Part shown: piece after piece, positions 1 to 6,979 of the stretch
Numbering within the stretch: the first letter of the stretch is position 1
Layout: every line of letters starts with the position of its first letter
Origin: Holophagae bacterium
GTDB lineage: Bacteria > Acidobacteriota > Thermoanaerobaculia > Thermoanaerobaculales > Sulfomarinibacteraceae
DNA: 11,950 nucleotides
Direction: 5' to 3'
Assembly (NCBI GenBank): GCA_030637505.1
Contig: DAOWGJ010000088.1
Span: 1 to 11,950 of the forward strand
Program-made: the position numbers and the translations under genes
The notes under the pieces: generated by a model
Database searches by the model: none
Seen by the model: only the letters and a program-made list of their open reading frames with translations
What the model was told of the DNA's origin: nothing

Positions 1-283
1 GTAAGACATCGGTGAAGTCCTGGAAGTCCTCGATGGGCAGGCCCGGGTATGCGGCGTCGAAGCCCGCGCGGTCGGTGTAGAGGGTGGCGAGGATCTCCGG
101 CATTTCCAGTGTCTGCTGAGTCTCAGCCGGGCCGATAGAAGGTATCGAGGGGCTCGGAGCGGGTTGAAAGCCGAAATCGGAAAGTCTGTCTTGCGCCGAA
201 ACGATGGCCGGCACTACCAATACAGCTAACATGACAGCTAGCATGGTCGTGTAGATGGCAACCTTCACATGGATCTGTTTCAT
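1..283 (-). CDS. Secreted protein of unknown function, N-terminal part (runs off the window)
   Basis: An open frame starts with ATG at 283 and continues past base 1, so about 94 residues are visible. A strong ribosome site (AAAGGGGGAG) lies just upstream of the ATG and decides the start. Residues 1-31 form a classical signal peptide: K at positions 2 and 7, a hydrophobic core rich in A, V, L and M, then a likely cleavage after VSA before QD. A proline/serine-rich linker (about 36-52) follows. The visible mature part then reads LYTDRAGFDAAYPGLPIED and ends EDFQDF. In my recollection, a D-x-x-x-F-x-A-A-x-PGLP-x-EDF pattern is common near the N terminus of exported, often anchored, bacterial surface proteins of unknown function. 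No catalytic motif is visible, so no function is assigned. Whether the C terminus has a sorting signal lies outside the window. Confidence 0.75.
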   Translation of the reverse strand, partial: MKQIHVKVAIYTTMLAVMLAVLVVPAIVSAQDRLSDFGFQPAPSPSIPSIGPAETQQTLEMPEILATLYTDRAGFDAAYPGLPIEDFQDFTDVL

Positions 284-687
284 GGACTCCCCCTTTATGG
301 TGGTCCGGTTAACGACGATCTTTCTTGAGTTGCGCCACCGTTCGCAATCTCGCGATCATCGCATTCTTCACCTCGTTCGTCCGGAGCAACAAGGCAGACA
401 AGGGACACTGTAAATTTTGTGCCATGACCACACACATTAGAATACGCGTCGAATCATCCTCTCTTTTTTGAGATTCATACTCATTCAATATATTTTCTTC
501 CGCGACTTTACTGTGAAATCATTTTCCCTAACTTCAGCAACTCTGTCAACCCATCATCGTCAACCGGTAAAAAACGGCGTCGACGCAGCCGGAGCAAGAA
601 GAAAAAATCCCTGAAATCGTTGAGGAACTGGATCGCCCGATGAGGGTCTAACACCAATATTTTCAAAGAGTTTGCAGGAATCTCGAG
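284..687. other. Gene-free spacer between secreted-protein gene and broken phosphorylase gene
   Basis: No convincing gene is present on either strand. The stretch 420-670 is clearly more AT-rich than the genes around it. It must hold the promoter for the secreted-protein gene that starts at 283 on the minus strand, but I cannot pick one convincing -35/-10 pair. A 52-codon minus-strand frame (666 to 508, TTG start) was considered and not accepted because it lacks a ribosome site and recognisable similarity. Confidence 0.6.
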
Positions 688-1276
688 TTAGCTTCCGGTT
701 AGCACGTCCACCACAACCTCCAGCCCCGATTCGAAGGCACGGCGGACGCGATCATCCTTAAGACCACCGTATTGCTGATCCTCGGCGCGCGGCAAGGCGA
801 CGTTGTCGCTAACGAACAGCAAGGCGCCGACTTCAAGTCCTAGCCCCTTGCAGGAGTTCAAAGGTCAATTCGACATTGAATGCCGCTGGAAACTCGAGAG
901 GGGCGTAGTAGCGCGACGTGCCCTCTCCCCGAACGCCACCGGAAGCGACGATGAGATCGCCAACGGCCAGGTCTGTCCCTACCCCACCGCAGGCGCCAAA
1001 GAGCACCACACGGTTTGCACCATTTACCGCCGCCATCTCGAGGGCGTTTGCCACCGCCGGCCCACCCATGCCCGAGTACATCACCGCCAGGGGTCCGGGG
1101 GCTGAGGTCAGGTTGAACACCAGGCGATCCGTGGTCTCGTCGAGTTCTACCTCAATACCTCCGAACTTCGAGACGATTGCCGGCAGGTAGGACCGCCTGC
1201 CGAACGGAAGAAGGATCAGGGAAGGTGGGCAGTCAAAATCGGGGTTGTTCGCATGTCCAAAATCACGATGAACCAA
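688..1276 (-). pseudogene. Broken nucleoside phosphorylase (PNP/UDP family), internal deletion plus frameshift
   Basis: The frame opens at TTG (1276), chosen because AAGGAGGGG lies five bases upstream. Its first ~144 codons look like the N-terminal two-thirds of a purine/uridine phosphorylase: HRDFG, a MGGPAVANALE segment of the phosphate/base-binding type, GACGGVG, then LAVGDLIVASGGVR and GTSRYYAPLEFP. The frame then hits TGA at 833-835. In the -1/+2 frame, reading resumes immediately as GLGLEVGALLFVSDN and runs to TAA at 688-690; this matches the family's C-terminal end. The two halves meet without the roughly 55-65 residues that normally separate them, including the M-E-x-A-type ribose-binding segment. 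The remnant is 589 bp, not a multiple of three. It lies 60 bp after the phosphatase gene on the same strand, so it was probably co-transcribed. An assembly error remains possible. Confidence 0.8.
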
Positions 1277-1304
1277 CGACCCCTCCTTACGCCCTAGCTA
1301 CCGG

Positions 1305-1336
1305 CCAGCCGCCCAGCGTCCCAGCATCCCAGCATT
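1305..1336. repeat. Degenerate 8-bp tandem repeat
   Basis: On the minus strand this reads TGCTGGGA, TGCTGGGA, CGCTGGGC, GGCTGG: about 3.5 units of an 8-bp motif. It starts just after the phosphatase stop codon (TGA, 1337-1339) and ends before the phosphorylase ribosome site. It fills most of the 60-bp gap between these two genes and does not form a T-tailed hairpin, so it is not an intrinsic terminator. Confidence 0.75.
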
Positions 1337-3895
1337 TCAAATACGGCGTGCCACAACCAACGTCACGTCGTCATACGGCGCCGTGCCCTCGGTGAAGCGT
1401 TCGAGTGCCGTGACGATCTCCTGAAGCACGTCGTCTGCGCACGAACCGTTGCTCTCGGAGAGGATCGCCTTGAGACGGTGCTCCCCAAACACCTCACCGG
1501 CAGGATCCTGGGCCTCGGTGACACCGTCGGAATAGGCAACGATCAGGGCGCCAGGCTCCAGCTCGGCGGTCAAGACGTCGTGCCCGCCGAAACTCAGGGC
1601 TCCCAACGGCACCCGATGCTTGGGCAAGGGCAGCTCTTCGACCTCCCCGGAGGTCCTGACGACCATCGGCGGCGGCTGCCCCGCCAAGGCGTACCGCAAC
1701 GTCCCGGAGTTCTGCGGAAATCCCAGATAGCCCAACGCTACGAACCGCCCACCCCTAAATTCCCCGCTGCGATCCTTCAACCCGTAGAGTCGTTTGTTGG
1801 CAAGGCACAGGAGATCCTCGGGGTCCGGATTGCCCAGAGCGATCGCGTTGAGGATTTCGTGGGAGGCCATCATCATCAGCGCCCCGGAAATCGACTTGCC
1901 CGAAACGTCTCCGAAGGCCAGTGCTCCACCACCGGCATTCGGGCACGGCAACTCGGTGAAGAAATCGCCGCCGACCTCCTGCGCGGGCAGACAGACGGCC
2001 GAGCGTTCCCAGCCCTCGATCGCGATCAGGTCCTTGGGTAACAAGGAGGCCTGAATGCTCGAGGCGATCTTCAGCTCCCGCTCCAACTCCGCCTGCCGAG
2101 TCCGGTCCTCCAAGAGCAGGCTGGTCTCGAGGACCAGCGAGGCCTGATGGAACAGGCTGCGAAGAAGGTCTTCCTCTTCTTGTTCCAGGATCGTCTGCCC
2201 GGAGGTTCCGGACAGCAGAATCAGGCCGACCGTCCGGCGTGTCGTCGCCAAGAGCCCGACCATTTCGACGCCGGCATCCGCCAATCCCTCCGTCATCCTA
2301 TCAACCGGCTCGGACAACAAGCGCAAGGGCGCGAGGCCCTCCAGCCGGAGCAGCGAACCGTGCCGCTTGAGGTGGCGGTGCAGGACCGGGAGGCGCGGCA
2401 GGGTCTCCGGCAGGGCCCCGGGGCCCGCCACGCGCTCGAGCGACGTGTCTTGCACCAAGTACAGAGCGGCAAAGTGGAGACCCAGGAGCTCAGGAAGACG
2501 CTCGACAAGTTGACCGACGACCGGGGCCAACTCCACCTCGTCGGTCATTGCCTCGCCCATCTCGACCATCGCCTCCTGAAGTCGGTGGCGTTCGGCGAAG
2601 AAGAATCGGTCGACCGGACCTTGAAGACGCTGCCGGATCGGCTCGAAGAGCAACACGATCGCAAGGGCGAAGAACACCGGAAAATAGGCTGACTCCGCCA
2701 CAGCAGTACCGCGGAACAGATGGTTCGCGAATGCGATGGCCAGCGCATAGACCGCGGTGACCAGGGCCGTCGTCACGGTATAAAACACACTTTTTCGAAG
2801 GATGACTCGAATATTGAGTACCTGGAAACGGATGATGGCGTATGCAAAGGTCAGGGGCACCAGAATCAGCGGGATGACCCCATAAAACAGGAAGCGCTCC
2901 GTATGGAAGAAGGAAGGGAATCCGACGGCCAGTACGATGAAGGGCACAACGCCGAAGATAGCCCCCAGGAAGACGATGCCGGCGCCTCGGCGCTCCAGGC
3001 TGTCAGGCAGTTTCGCGGCGCTGATCCCCAGTGCGCCCAATCCCAGAACCATGAACCCAACCATTACCCACCAGTTGGTCATCGGCGCGCCCGAGATCAG
3101 CGGCAGCTCACCCCCCTGCCTTCTGGCCCAGAAGACGGTCAACCCGTAAACCAGGGGCGGAAATGCATACAGGGGCAGCAATTGACGGCTGTAGTGGGCG
3201 ATCCATCCGATGGTATCCGCCAGGAGGTCTCGCCGCCACTCCCAGATAGGTCGAGGGAAGATCAGAAAGAAGTGAAGAAAGACCGTCGGCAACAGCAGCA
3301 AGGCGATGGTCCCGGTGGTCAAGACCAACGAATCCACCCAGGAGTAGGACGCCGGCCGAAGGCGGCACACCAAAAACAACAGAAAAAGAGCGCACAGGTT
3401 GAAGAAAACTCGCGACACCGGCAGTCGCGGCTGCCGGGCCAGGACAAACAACCCGACCGCGAAGAATGCGAAGCCCAGAAGGACGACGTAGAGGTAGCTG
3501 GTGTCCCCGATGCGCCTCCGGCCCAGTTCGACGGTCACCTCGACCATGTGCCCGGCCGGGCCGAGACCTCCCCCTGATCGGATCAGGTAGGGCACCCGGT
3601 CGCCGATCTCGTGGCGATTGAGGATTTCCTGTGCGTGGGTCGTCCCTTCCAGGACCGTGCGATCGATGCCGACGATGACGTCCCGGGACCTGATTCCCGC
3701 CTCGGCAGCCCCGGAGTGGGGGACGACGTGACGCACGACGGGGCTTCCCGGCGTGTCGCTTTCCAATATGACGCCGTCATAGGGCCTGGGGAAAAACATG
3801 TCGGCAATCGACAGCCCGGCCAGGAGGAACGCAATAACCCCGGGAGCCACCAGGCCCGCATACCTTCGCCATTTCGACTTCATCCGTACCATCAT
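1337..3895 (-). CDS. Membrane PDZ - GAF-like - SpoIIE/PP2C-type protein phosphatase
   Basis: This is a membrane-bound signalling phosphatase, probably dephosphorylating serine/threonine phosphoproteins such as anti-sigma-factor antagonists. Taking ATG at 3895 gives 852 residues. In order: a first membrane segment (17-35); a PDZ domain (41-124; SGAAEAGIRSRDVIVGID is the ligand-groove side) placed outside the membrane; about nine hydrophobic segments (134-419); a GAF-like sensor region (450-594); a short helical linker with ELERELKIASSIQ (601-613), the usual entry to this phosphatase class; and a PP2C_SIG domain (630-852). Metal-binding motifs are intact: GGDFF (D644), GDVSGK (D663), YSDGVTE (D790) and DDVTL (D842/D843). 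The start is uncertain: ATGs at 3895, 3892 and 3883 and a TTG at 3928 are all in frame and none has a good ribosome site. It lies downstream of comM on the same strand. The substrate is unknown because no anti-sigma or STAS gene is nearby. Confidence 0.93.
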   Translation of the reverse strand: MMVRMKSKWRRYAGLVAPGVIAFLLAGLSIADMFFPRPYDGVILESDTPGSPVVRHVVPHSGAAEAGIRSRDVIVGIDRTVLEGTTHAQEILNRHEIGDRVPYLIRSGGGLGPAGHMVEVTVELGRRRIGDTSYLYVVLLGFAFFAVGLFVLARQPRLPVSRVFFNLCALFLLFLVCRLRPASYSWVDSLVLTTGTIALLLLPTVFLHFFLIFPRPIWEWRRDLLADTIGWIAHYSRQLLPLYAFPPLVYGLTVFWARRQGGELPLISGAPMTNWWVMVGFMVLGLGALGISAAKLPDSLERRGAGIVFLGAIFGVVPFIVLAVGFPSFFHTERFLFYGVIPLILVPLTFAYAIIRFQVLNIRVILRKSVFYTVTTALVTAVYALAIAFANHLFRGTAVAESAYFPVFFALAIVLLFEPIRQRLQGPVDRFFFAERHRLQEAMVEMGEAMTDEVELAPVVGQLVERLPELLGLHFAALYLVQDTSLERVAGPGALPETLPRLPVLHRHLKRHGSLLRLEGLAPLRLLSEPVDRMTEGLADAGVEMVGLLATTRRTVGLILLSGTSGQTILEQEEEDLLRSLFHQASLVLETSLLLEDRTRQAELERELKIASSIQASLLPKDLIAIEGWERSAVCLPAQEVGGDFFTELPCPNAGGGALAFGDVSGKSISGALMMMASHEILNAIALGNPDPEDLLCLANKRLYGLKDRSGEFRGGRFVALGYLGFPQNSGTLRYALAGQPPPMVVRTSGEVEELPLPKHRVPLGALSFGGHDVLTAELEPGALIVAYSDGVTEAQDPAGEVFGEHRLKAILSESNGSCADDVLQEIVTALERFTEGTAPYDDVTLVVARRI

Positions 3896-3924
3896 ACGCA
3901 GGCTGTGCCGGATATGTTCGCTGG

Positions 3925-3955
3925 GCAATCCGTCGCAATCCGTCGAACGGATTGC
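3925..3955. repeat. Tandem GCAATCCGTC plus perfect 9-bp hairpin before phosphatase gene
   Basis: GCAATCCGTC occurs twice head-to-tail (3925-3934, 3935-3944). The second copy opens a perfect hairpin: GCAATCCGT (3935-3943), loop CGA, ACGGATTGC (3947-3955). It lies 30-60 bp upstream of the phosphatase start within the 125-bp comM-phosphatase gap. There is no T-run on either side, so it is not an intrinsic terminator. An operator or an mRNA structure affecting phosphatase expression is possible but unproven. Confidence 0.7.
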
Positions 3956-4020
3956 ATAGGCCCCTTCGGGACGGGAGGCGCCCGCCGGCTACGCCGACGG
4001 CATGGACGTTAAACGTTGAA

Positions 4021-5586
4021 TTATTGCCCCCACCCCCCCACCGCCTTCGGACCAGCCGCGGCATCCCGATCCAACATCCGGTAGCCTATGGCCTCCGCCA
4101 GATGATTCGTCTGAACGTCCCTATCTCCGGCAAGGTCGGCAATCGTCCTTGCCACTCTGAGGATCCGGTGATAGGCCCGGGCCGACAAACCCAGACTTTG
4201 AGCTGCCTGCTCGAGCAGGCGCCGCCCGTCGGCGCTGGGACGGGCCCACCTGTCGATCTCCGACGGACCCATTTCGGCATTGGTCCGGCACGATCGCCCC
4301 AGGTACCGTTCGCCCTGCAAAACCCTGGCCGTTGCCACCCTTTCAGCAACGATGGCGCTGGCCTCACCTCGCCGACCCGAGCCCAGGTCCCTCCAAGGCA
4401 CGGCCGGAACACTAACCTGGAGGTCCATACGATCCAGCAACGGCCCTGACAACCTCGCCCGGTAACGTTGCACCACCGGCGGCGTGCAGATGCACTCCCG
4501 GCCCGGATCACCGAGGTAGCCGCAGGGACAGGGATTGGCCGCCGCCACCAACTGAAAGCCCGCGGGAAAACTCAGGGTCGATCGGGCCCTGGCGACCGTC
4601 ACCTCCCGATCTTCCAGGGGCTGGCGCAGGCCTTCGAGCACGTCCCTCCGAAACTCGGTGATCTCGTCGAGAAAAAGGACTCCGTTATGAGCCAGAGAGA
4701 CCTCGCCCGGCTGGGGGCTGCTTCCCCCGCCGATCAATGCCGCCGCCGAAATCGTGTGGTGTGGCGCCCTGAACGGCCTTTGGTTCAGCAAACCTGCCGG
4801 CCGCGGAACCCTGCCGGAGACCGAGTAGACGCAGGTTGTCTCCAGAGCCTCCTCGGCCTCCAGGGCCGGCAGGATTCCGGGAAGGCGCCGGGCCAACATC
4901 GATTTCCCACTGCCCGGAGGGCCCATCAGCAGGAGGTGGTGCCCCCCGGCAGCGGCGATCTCCAGCGTCCGACGAGCCACCTCCTGACCGATGACCTCGC
5001 ACAAGTCCGGCGCGTTGAGCGAAGAGCGGGGACGCGGCGGCAAGATTTCCTCCCCGGCATCTCCCGGGGGCGTTCCGCTTCGCAACCACCTGACGACCTC
5101 GCCCAACGACGCCGCAGCCGTCACCTTGATGCCGGCAACAACTCCGGCCTCACCTCCGTTCCCGATCGGCACGATCACCTCTTCCAGCCCTCGTTCACGA
5201 GCGGCCAGCACAATTGGAAGAATCCCGCGAACCGGCAACAAACGGCCCTCAAGCGAGAGCTCCCCAACCAACAACCGCCCCTTGACCTTTTCGACCGGCA
5301 CATCGCCGACCGCCGCCAAGAAGGCAATAGCCATCGGCAGATCGAGTCCCGCTCCCTGTTTTCGTTCATCGGCCGGCGCCAGGTTGAACACAATATTGGC
5401 CGCCTCCCCCTTTCGACCCAAGTGCCGGATGGCGGCGAAGATCCGCTCTCGCGCCTCCCGCACCGCCGTATCCGCCATGCCGACCACTGAAATCGACGGC
5501 AGATTTGCCCGGATCCGGTCCACCTCCACCGTCACGAACAGCGCGCCCACACCACGAGGCGTCGCGCCCAAAGCTAACGCGTGCAT
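4021..5586 (-). CDS. comM: ComM/YifB-family AAA+ ATPase (Mg-chelatase-like)
   Basis: ComM-family proteins are hexameric AAA+ helicases that promote branch migration during natural transformation; many annotations call them Mg chelatase-like or YifB. The ATG at 5586 is chosen because the protein then begins MHALALGATPRGV, close to the family's usual start, with AAGGGA upstream. An in-frame upstream start at 5631 would add 15 unrelated residues. The product has 521 residues, close to the usual ~500. An N-terminal Lon-protease-like domain (about 1-165) contains NLAPAD and GAGLDLPMA. The AAA+ core has Walker A GPPGSGKS (222-229), RPFRAPHHT (270-278), Walker B VLFLDE (303-308), AANPCPCG (349-356, one of the family's paired-cysteine motifs) and LLDRMDL (383-389). 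The C-terminal helical domain contains LSARAYHRILRVART (467-481). All key residues are intact, so it is probably functional. No other competence gene is in the window. Confidence 0.95.
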   Translation of the reverse strand: MHALALGATPRGVGALFVTVEVDRIRANLPSISVVGMADTAVREARERIFAAIRHLGRKGEAANIVFNLAPADERKQGAGLDLPMAIAFLAAVGDVPVEKVKGRLLVGELSLEGRLLPVRGILPIVLAARERGLEEVIVPIGNGGEAGVVAGIKVTAAASLGEVVRWLRSGTPPGDAGEEILPPRPRSSLNAPDLCEVIGQEVARRTLEIAAAGGHHLLLMGPPGSGKSMLARRLPGILPALEAEEALETTCVYSVSGRVPRPAGLLNQRPFRAPHHTISAAALIGGGSSPQPGEVSLAHNGVLFLDEITEFRRDVLEGLRQPLEDREVTVARARSTLSFPAGFQLVAAANPCPCGYLGDPGRECICTPPVVQRYRARLSGPLLDRMDLQVSVPAVPWRDLGSGRRGEASAIVAERVATARVLQGERYLGRSCRTNAEMGPSEIDRWARPSADGRRLLEQAAQSLGLSARAYHRILRVARTIADLAGDRDVQTNHLAEAIGYRMLDRDAAAGPKAVGGWGQ

Positions 5587-5733
5587 ACACTTTCCCTTCA
5601 GTTGTGCAGGTGGACAACCCAAGACTCGCACGGTGAGACAGAGGTGTCAAGGGAGTAGCTCCCTGCTTGGCCATACAGAAAATGCCAACGCCGGCCTTCA
5701 ACCCAGAGAGCGCCCGTACCCCAAAACGGGATG

Positions 5734-5807
5734 TGCCGGGCATGGCATTCTTCATCCGGCAGGCCCCCCCGTTAACGAAGCCGCAGCGAAGAATGCCTTG
5801 CCGGGCA
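5734..5807. repeat. 74-bp imperfect palindrome (20-bp arms)
   Basis: The left arm 5734-5753 (TGCCGGGCATGGCATTCTTC) and right arm 5788-5807 (GAAGAATGCCTTGCCGGGCA) are reverse complements at 18 of 20 positions, with a 34-base spacer. No T-tract follows, so a terminator is unlikely. The size and shape fit a REP/MITE-like dispersed element, but other genomic copies cannot be checked here. Confidence 0.7.
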
Positions 5808-6066
5808 ATCCACGGCAACACCCTCGGCGACCGAGCGTCGGCTGAAGCCGTAGGCCGCCGAGGTCGTTTTCCGGAGGGGCGATCGGCTGTCGTTGAGCTA
5901 ACGGCAACCTTCAGCCCACGCTACCCGCTTCGCGGGTCCGAGCCTGTCGGCTCGGCAACCCTTCGGGCCGGCGTCGGTTCCTATGCGCCCCCGAAGGCCG
6001 GGGTCGGAAAACGGGGACCGGAACCGGGGCGGCGACAGGAATCAGCGTCCCGGACGCCGCCCCGGA

Positions 6067-6140
6067 CGCGGTTGACGGTCACGGTTCGCCGCCGCGGATC
6101 CGGTCGCGGTCCCAGACGCGGATCACGGTCGCGGTCCCGT
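6067..6140. repeat. GC-rich 24-bp tandem repeat (GGTCGCGGTCCC core)
   Basis: Two adjacent 24-bp units, 6093-6116 and 6117-6140, both begin CGCGGATC and share GGTCGCGGTCCC. A more degenerate unit (GGTTGACGGTCACGGTT) precedes them. The underlying 6-bp rhythm is GGTCRC. Reading frames through it give only R/S/G-rich low-complexity peptides. Confidence 0.7.
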
Positions 6141-6217
6141 CTGTCCCCCTTTGGTTCGAGTTTCGCCGGATTAGTCTTGAGACGCCTGTTAACGTTCCTT
6201 CTTTCAAAACCTTCTTT

Positions 6218-6255
6218 GTGTTTCCTTTGCGATCTTTGCGTCTCTGCGGTTCAAT
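6218..6255. repeat. CTTTGCG tandem repeat (AACCGCAGAGACGCAAAG type)
   Basis: The plus strand reads CCTTTGCGA, TCTTTGCGT, CTCTGCGGT: three successive ~9-bp units ending in GGTTCAA. On the other strand this is AACCGCAGAGACGCAAAG. Sequences of this type recur in intergenic DNA of many environmental bacteria (recollection, not checked). It ends about 40 bp before the ssrA -10 box. Confidence 0.65.
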
Positions 6256-6291
6256 TGTCTTCTTGTCCCAGCCTCGCTGCATCCTAGATGC

Positions 6292-6297
6292 TATAAT
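6292..6297 (+). promoter_or_regulatory. -10 box of the ssrA promoter
   Basis: A perfect TATAAT lies 17 bases before the predicted 5' end of mature tmRNA. The -35 is weak: TTGTCC at 6263-6268 is too far away (23-base spacer) and nothing better sits at 17 bases. Transcription would begin around 6304, leaving a short 5' leader for RNase P to remove. Confidence 0.7.
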
Positions 6298-6313
6298 GAT
6301 TACCGATCGATCC

Positions 6314-6662
6314 GGGGGCGTACCGGCTTCGACGGGGAACTATTCAGGCGTCGGCAGCGTGTCGAGGTCCATCCACTCGATAACTGGGTGGGGCAATAAT
6401 CAACTGCCAACACTGATTACGCACTGGCTGCTTAAGTAGCCCGTTGTCCCGAGACTCTGACCATCGGTCTGGTGACAACGACGTTTGATGGAATAAGCTG
6501 AGTCGTACCGCCCGAACGACACAGTCGAAAACTTAGGGCTGGTCCCATGATCCGGCCGTTCGCCGGCCACCTACGGGACGAGATTTAAACGGCGAGCTGC
6601 ACACGGAGAAGCCGCCGACTGAAGTTCCTCGGACGTGGGTTCGACTCCCACCGCCTCCACCA
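6314..6662 (+). ncRNA. ssrA: tmRNA (ssrA), one-piece
   Basis: tmRNA rescues stalled ribosomes by trans-translation together with SmpB. The 5' end GGGGGCG (6314-6320) pairs with CGCCTCC (6652-6658) to form the seven-pair acceptor stem with one G-U; the CCA end is encoded (6660-6662). The conserved GGGGGCGTACCGGCTTCGAC block is present at the 5' end, and the T-arm GTGGG-TTCGACT-CCCAC lies at 6635-6651. The tag frame starts at GCC (6406) and ends at TAA (6433-6435), giving ANTDYALAA, with the YALAA end that ClpXP-type proteases recognise. At 349 nt the gene has typical size. It is uninterrupted, with no permuted two-piece arrangement. Confidence 0.96.
6406..6435 (+). other. tmRNA proteolysis-tag reading frame (ANTDYALAA)
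   Basis: Nine codons, GCC AAC ACT GAT TAC GCA CTG GCT GCT, then TAA. The preceding bases AATCAACT resemble the segment that positions the ribosome on the resume codon in other tmRNAs. A TAA five codons upstream in the same frame (6394-6396) shows this frame is not part of a longer ORF. The exact resume codon is inferred from the alanine rule. Confidence 0.85.
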
Positions 6663-6764
6663 GCCTTCGCTTCGAAACCCAAAGGTCTTCGAAGTGAAGG
6701 CTGTCGCGCCGAAGCCGTAGGCGAACGCGGGCACCAACGCTACCAAGTTTCGAAGTTAAGGCTG
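6661..6764. repeat. Hairpin and repeat cluster abutting the tmRNA 3' end
   Basis: CAGCCTTCGCTTCGAA (6661-6676) and TTCGAAGTGAAGGCTG (6688-6703) are reverse complements at 15 of 16 positions with an 11-base loop. The stem starts within the encoded CCA of ssrA. A third copy of the right arm, TTCGAAGTTAAGGCTG, lies at 6749-6764. Between them CGCGCC...GGCGAACGCG can form a second, weaker stem. No T-run follows, so this is not a textbook intrinsic terminator, but a role in ending or processing the tmRNA transcript is plausible. Confidence 0.7.
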
Positions 6765-6794
6765 GCACCGCTTTTAAGGCAATGCTTCCGACCG

Positions 6795-6889
6795 CTTATT
6801 CCCCAAGAGGACCTTTCATCACCCTAGAGAGCCCGTTCCTTCCATATTCGGACGACTCATGTCACCATGGGGCCATGAACACACATGTA
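6795..6889 (+). repeat. LytTR-type leader, left copy (truncated after five codons)
   Basis: This 95-bp block aligns without gaps to 10709-10803, the leader and first codons of the LytTR gene, at about 76 of 95 positions by hand count. The last ~45 bp are about 90% identical, including CACCATGGGGCCATGA. Similarity stops right after the fifth codon (ATG AAC ACA CAT GTA). The block therefore carries a LytTR gene's control region and start, without the gene. It lies 90 bp upstream of the S41 peptidase gene and may drive it. Confidence 0.75.
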
Positions 6890-6979
6890 GAGTCGATCTC
6901 CCTTCCCCGGGAAGAACACTGTCCCCTTTATCCTTCCTTGAGGGAAACAACGTCGATGTATTCCCGTAGGATTCATTAA
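6875..6979 (+). CDS. Possible 34-residue leader ORF overlapping the S41 start
   Basis: Starting at the ATG of the left LytTR-type leader, the frame reads MNTHVESISLPREEH and continues for 34 residues. Its TAA (6977-6979) overlaps the ATG of the S41 gene as TAATG. The first five residues derive from a LytTR N terminus (MSTHV in the intact gene); the rest runs through the 22-bp repeat. TAATG overlaps commonly allow translational coupling, so this may be a regulatory leader ORF. It may equally be a chance remnant: it has no good ribosome site and no known family. Confidence 0.3.
   Translation: MNTHVESISLPREEHCPLYPSLRETTSMYSRRIH
6908..6929 (+). repeat. 22-bp inverted repeat, left copy
   Basis: The sequence begins CGGGAAGAACACTG and ends TCCCCTTT. 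It is the exact reverse complement of 10652-10673. Both copies point inward like terminal inverted repeats and bracket the S41 and beta-propeller genes. No target-site duplication is visible next to them. Confidence 0.8.

Larger units (their letters stand above)
5587..6290. other. Repeat-rich 0.7-kb spacer between comM and ssrA
   Basis: I see no real gene here. The longest frames (for example plus strand 5667-6287) are proline/arginine/serine-rich translations of repeats without similarity to known families. The spacer contains a TTGACA-like element for the minus strand at 5645-5650 (comM promoter candidate, but with a poor -10), a small GGGAG/CTCCC hairpin near 5652-5664, a 74-bp imperfect palindrome, several GC-rich hairpins (for example CCCGC-TT-GCGGG around 5930 and CCGAGCC-TGTC-GGCTCGG around 5939-5956), a GGTCGCGG-rich tandem repeat and a CTTTGCG repeat. 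The main repeats are listed separately. Confidence 0.7.

Noticed and set aside
397..416. GGGACACTGTAAATTTT, resembling the 22-bp inverted repeat core
   Set aside because: Only about ten bases are similar, with a mismatch in the core; too short to call a third copy.
508..666. 52-codon minus-strand frame after the broken phosphorylase
   Set aside because: TTG start without a ribosome site; part of it (an L/R/F-rich stretch) comes from an A/G-rich tract on the other strand. It cannot be supported.
2720..3577. 285-codon plus-strand open frame antisense to the phosphatase gene
   Set aside because: It is highly charged, Q/D/R-rich antisense translation of a membrane-protein gene with intact motifs on the other strand.
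4468..5490. 340-codon plus-strand open frame antisense to comM
   Set aside because: It is a shadow of a strongly supported ComM gene in GC-rich DNA; the composition (H/R/Q/P-rich) is typical of antisense frames.
5667..6287. 206-codon plus-strand open frame between comM and ssrA
   Set aside because: It is low-complexity (P/R/S/G-rich), runs through palindromes and tandem repeats, has no domain resemblance, and ends in the CTTTGCG repeat.
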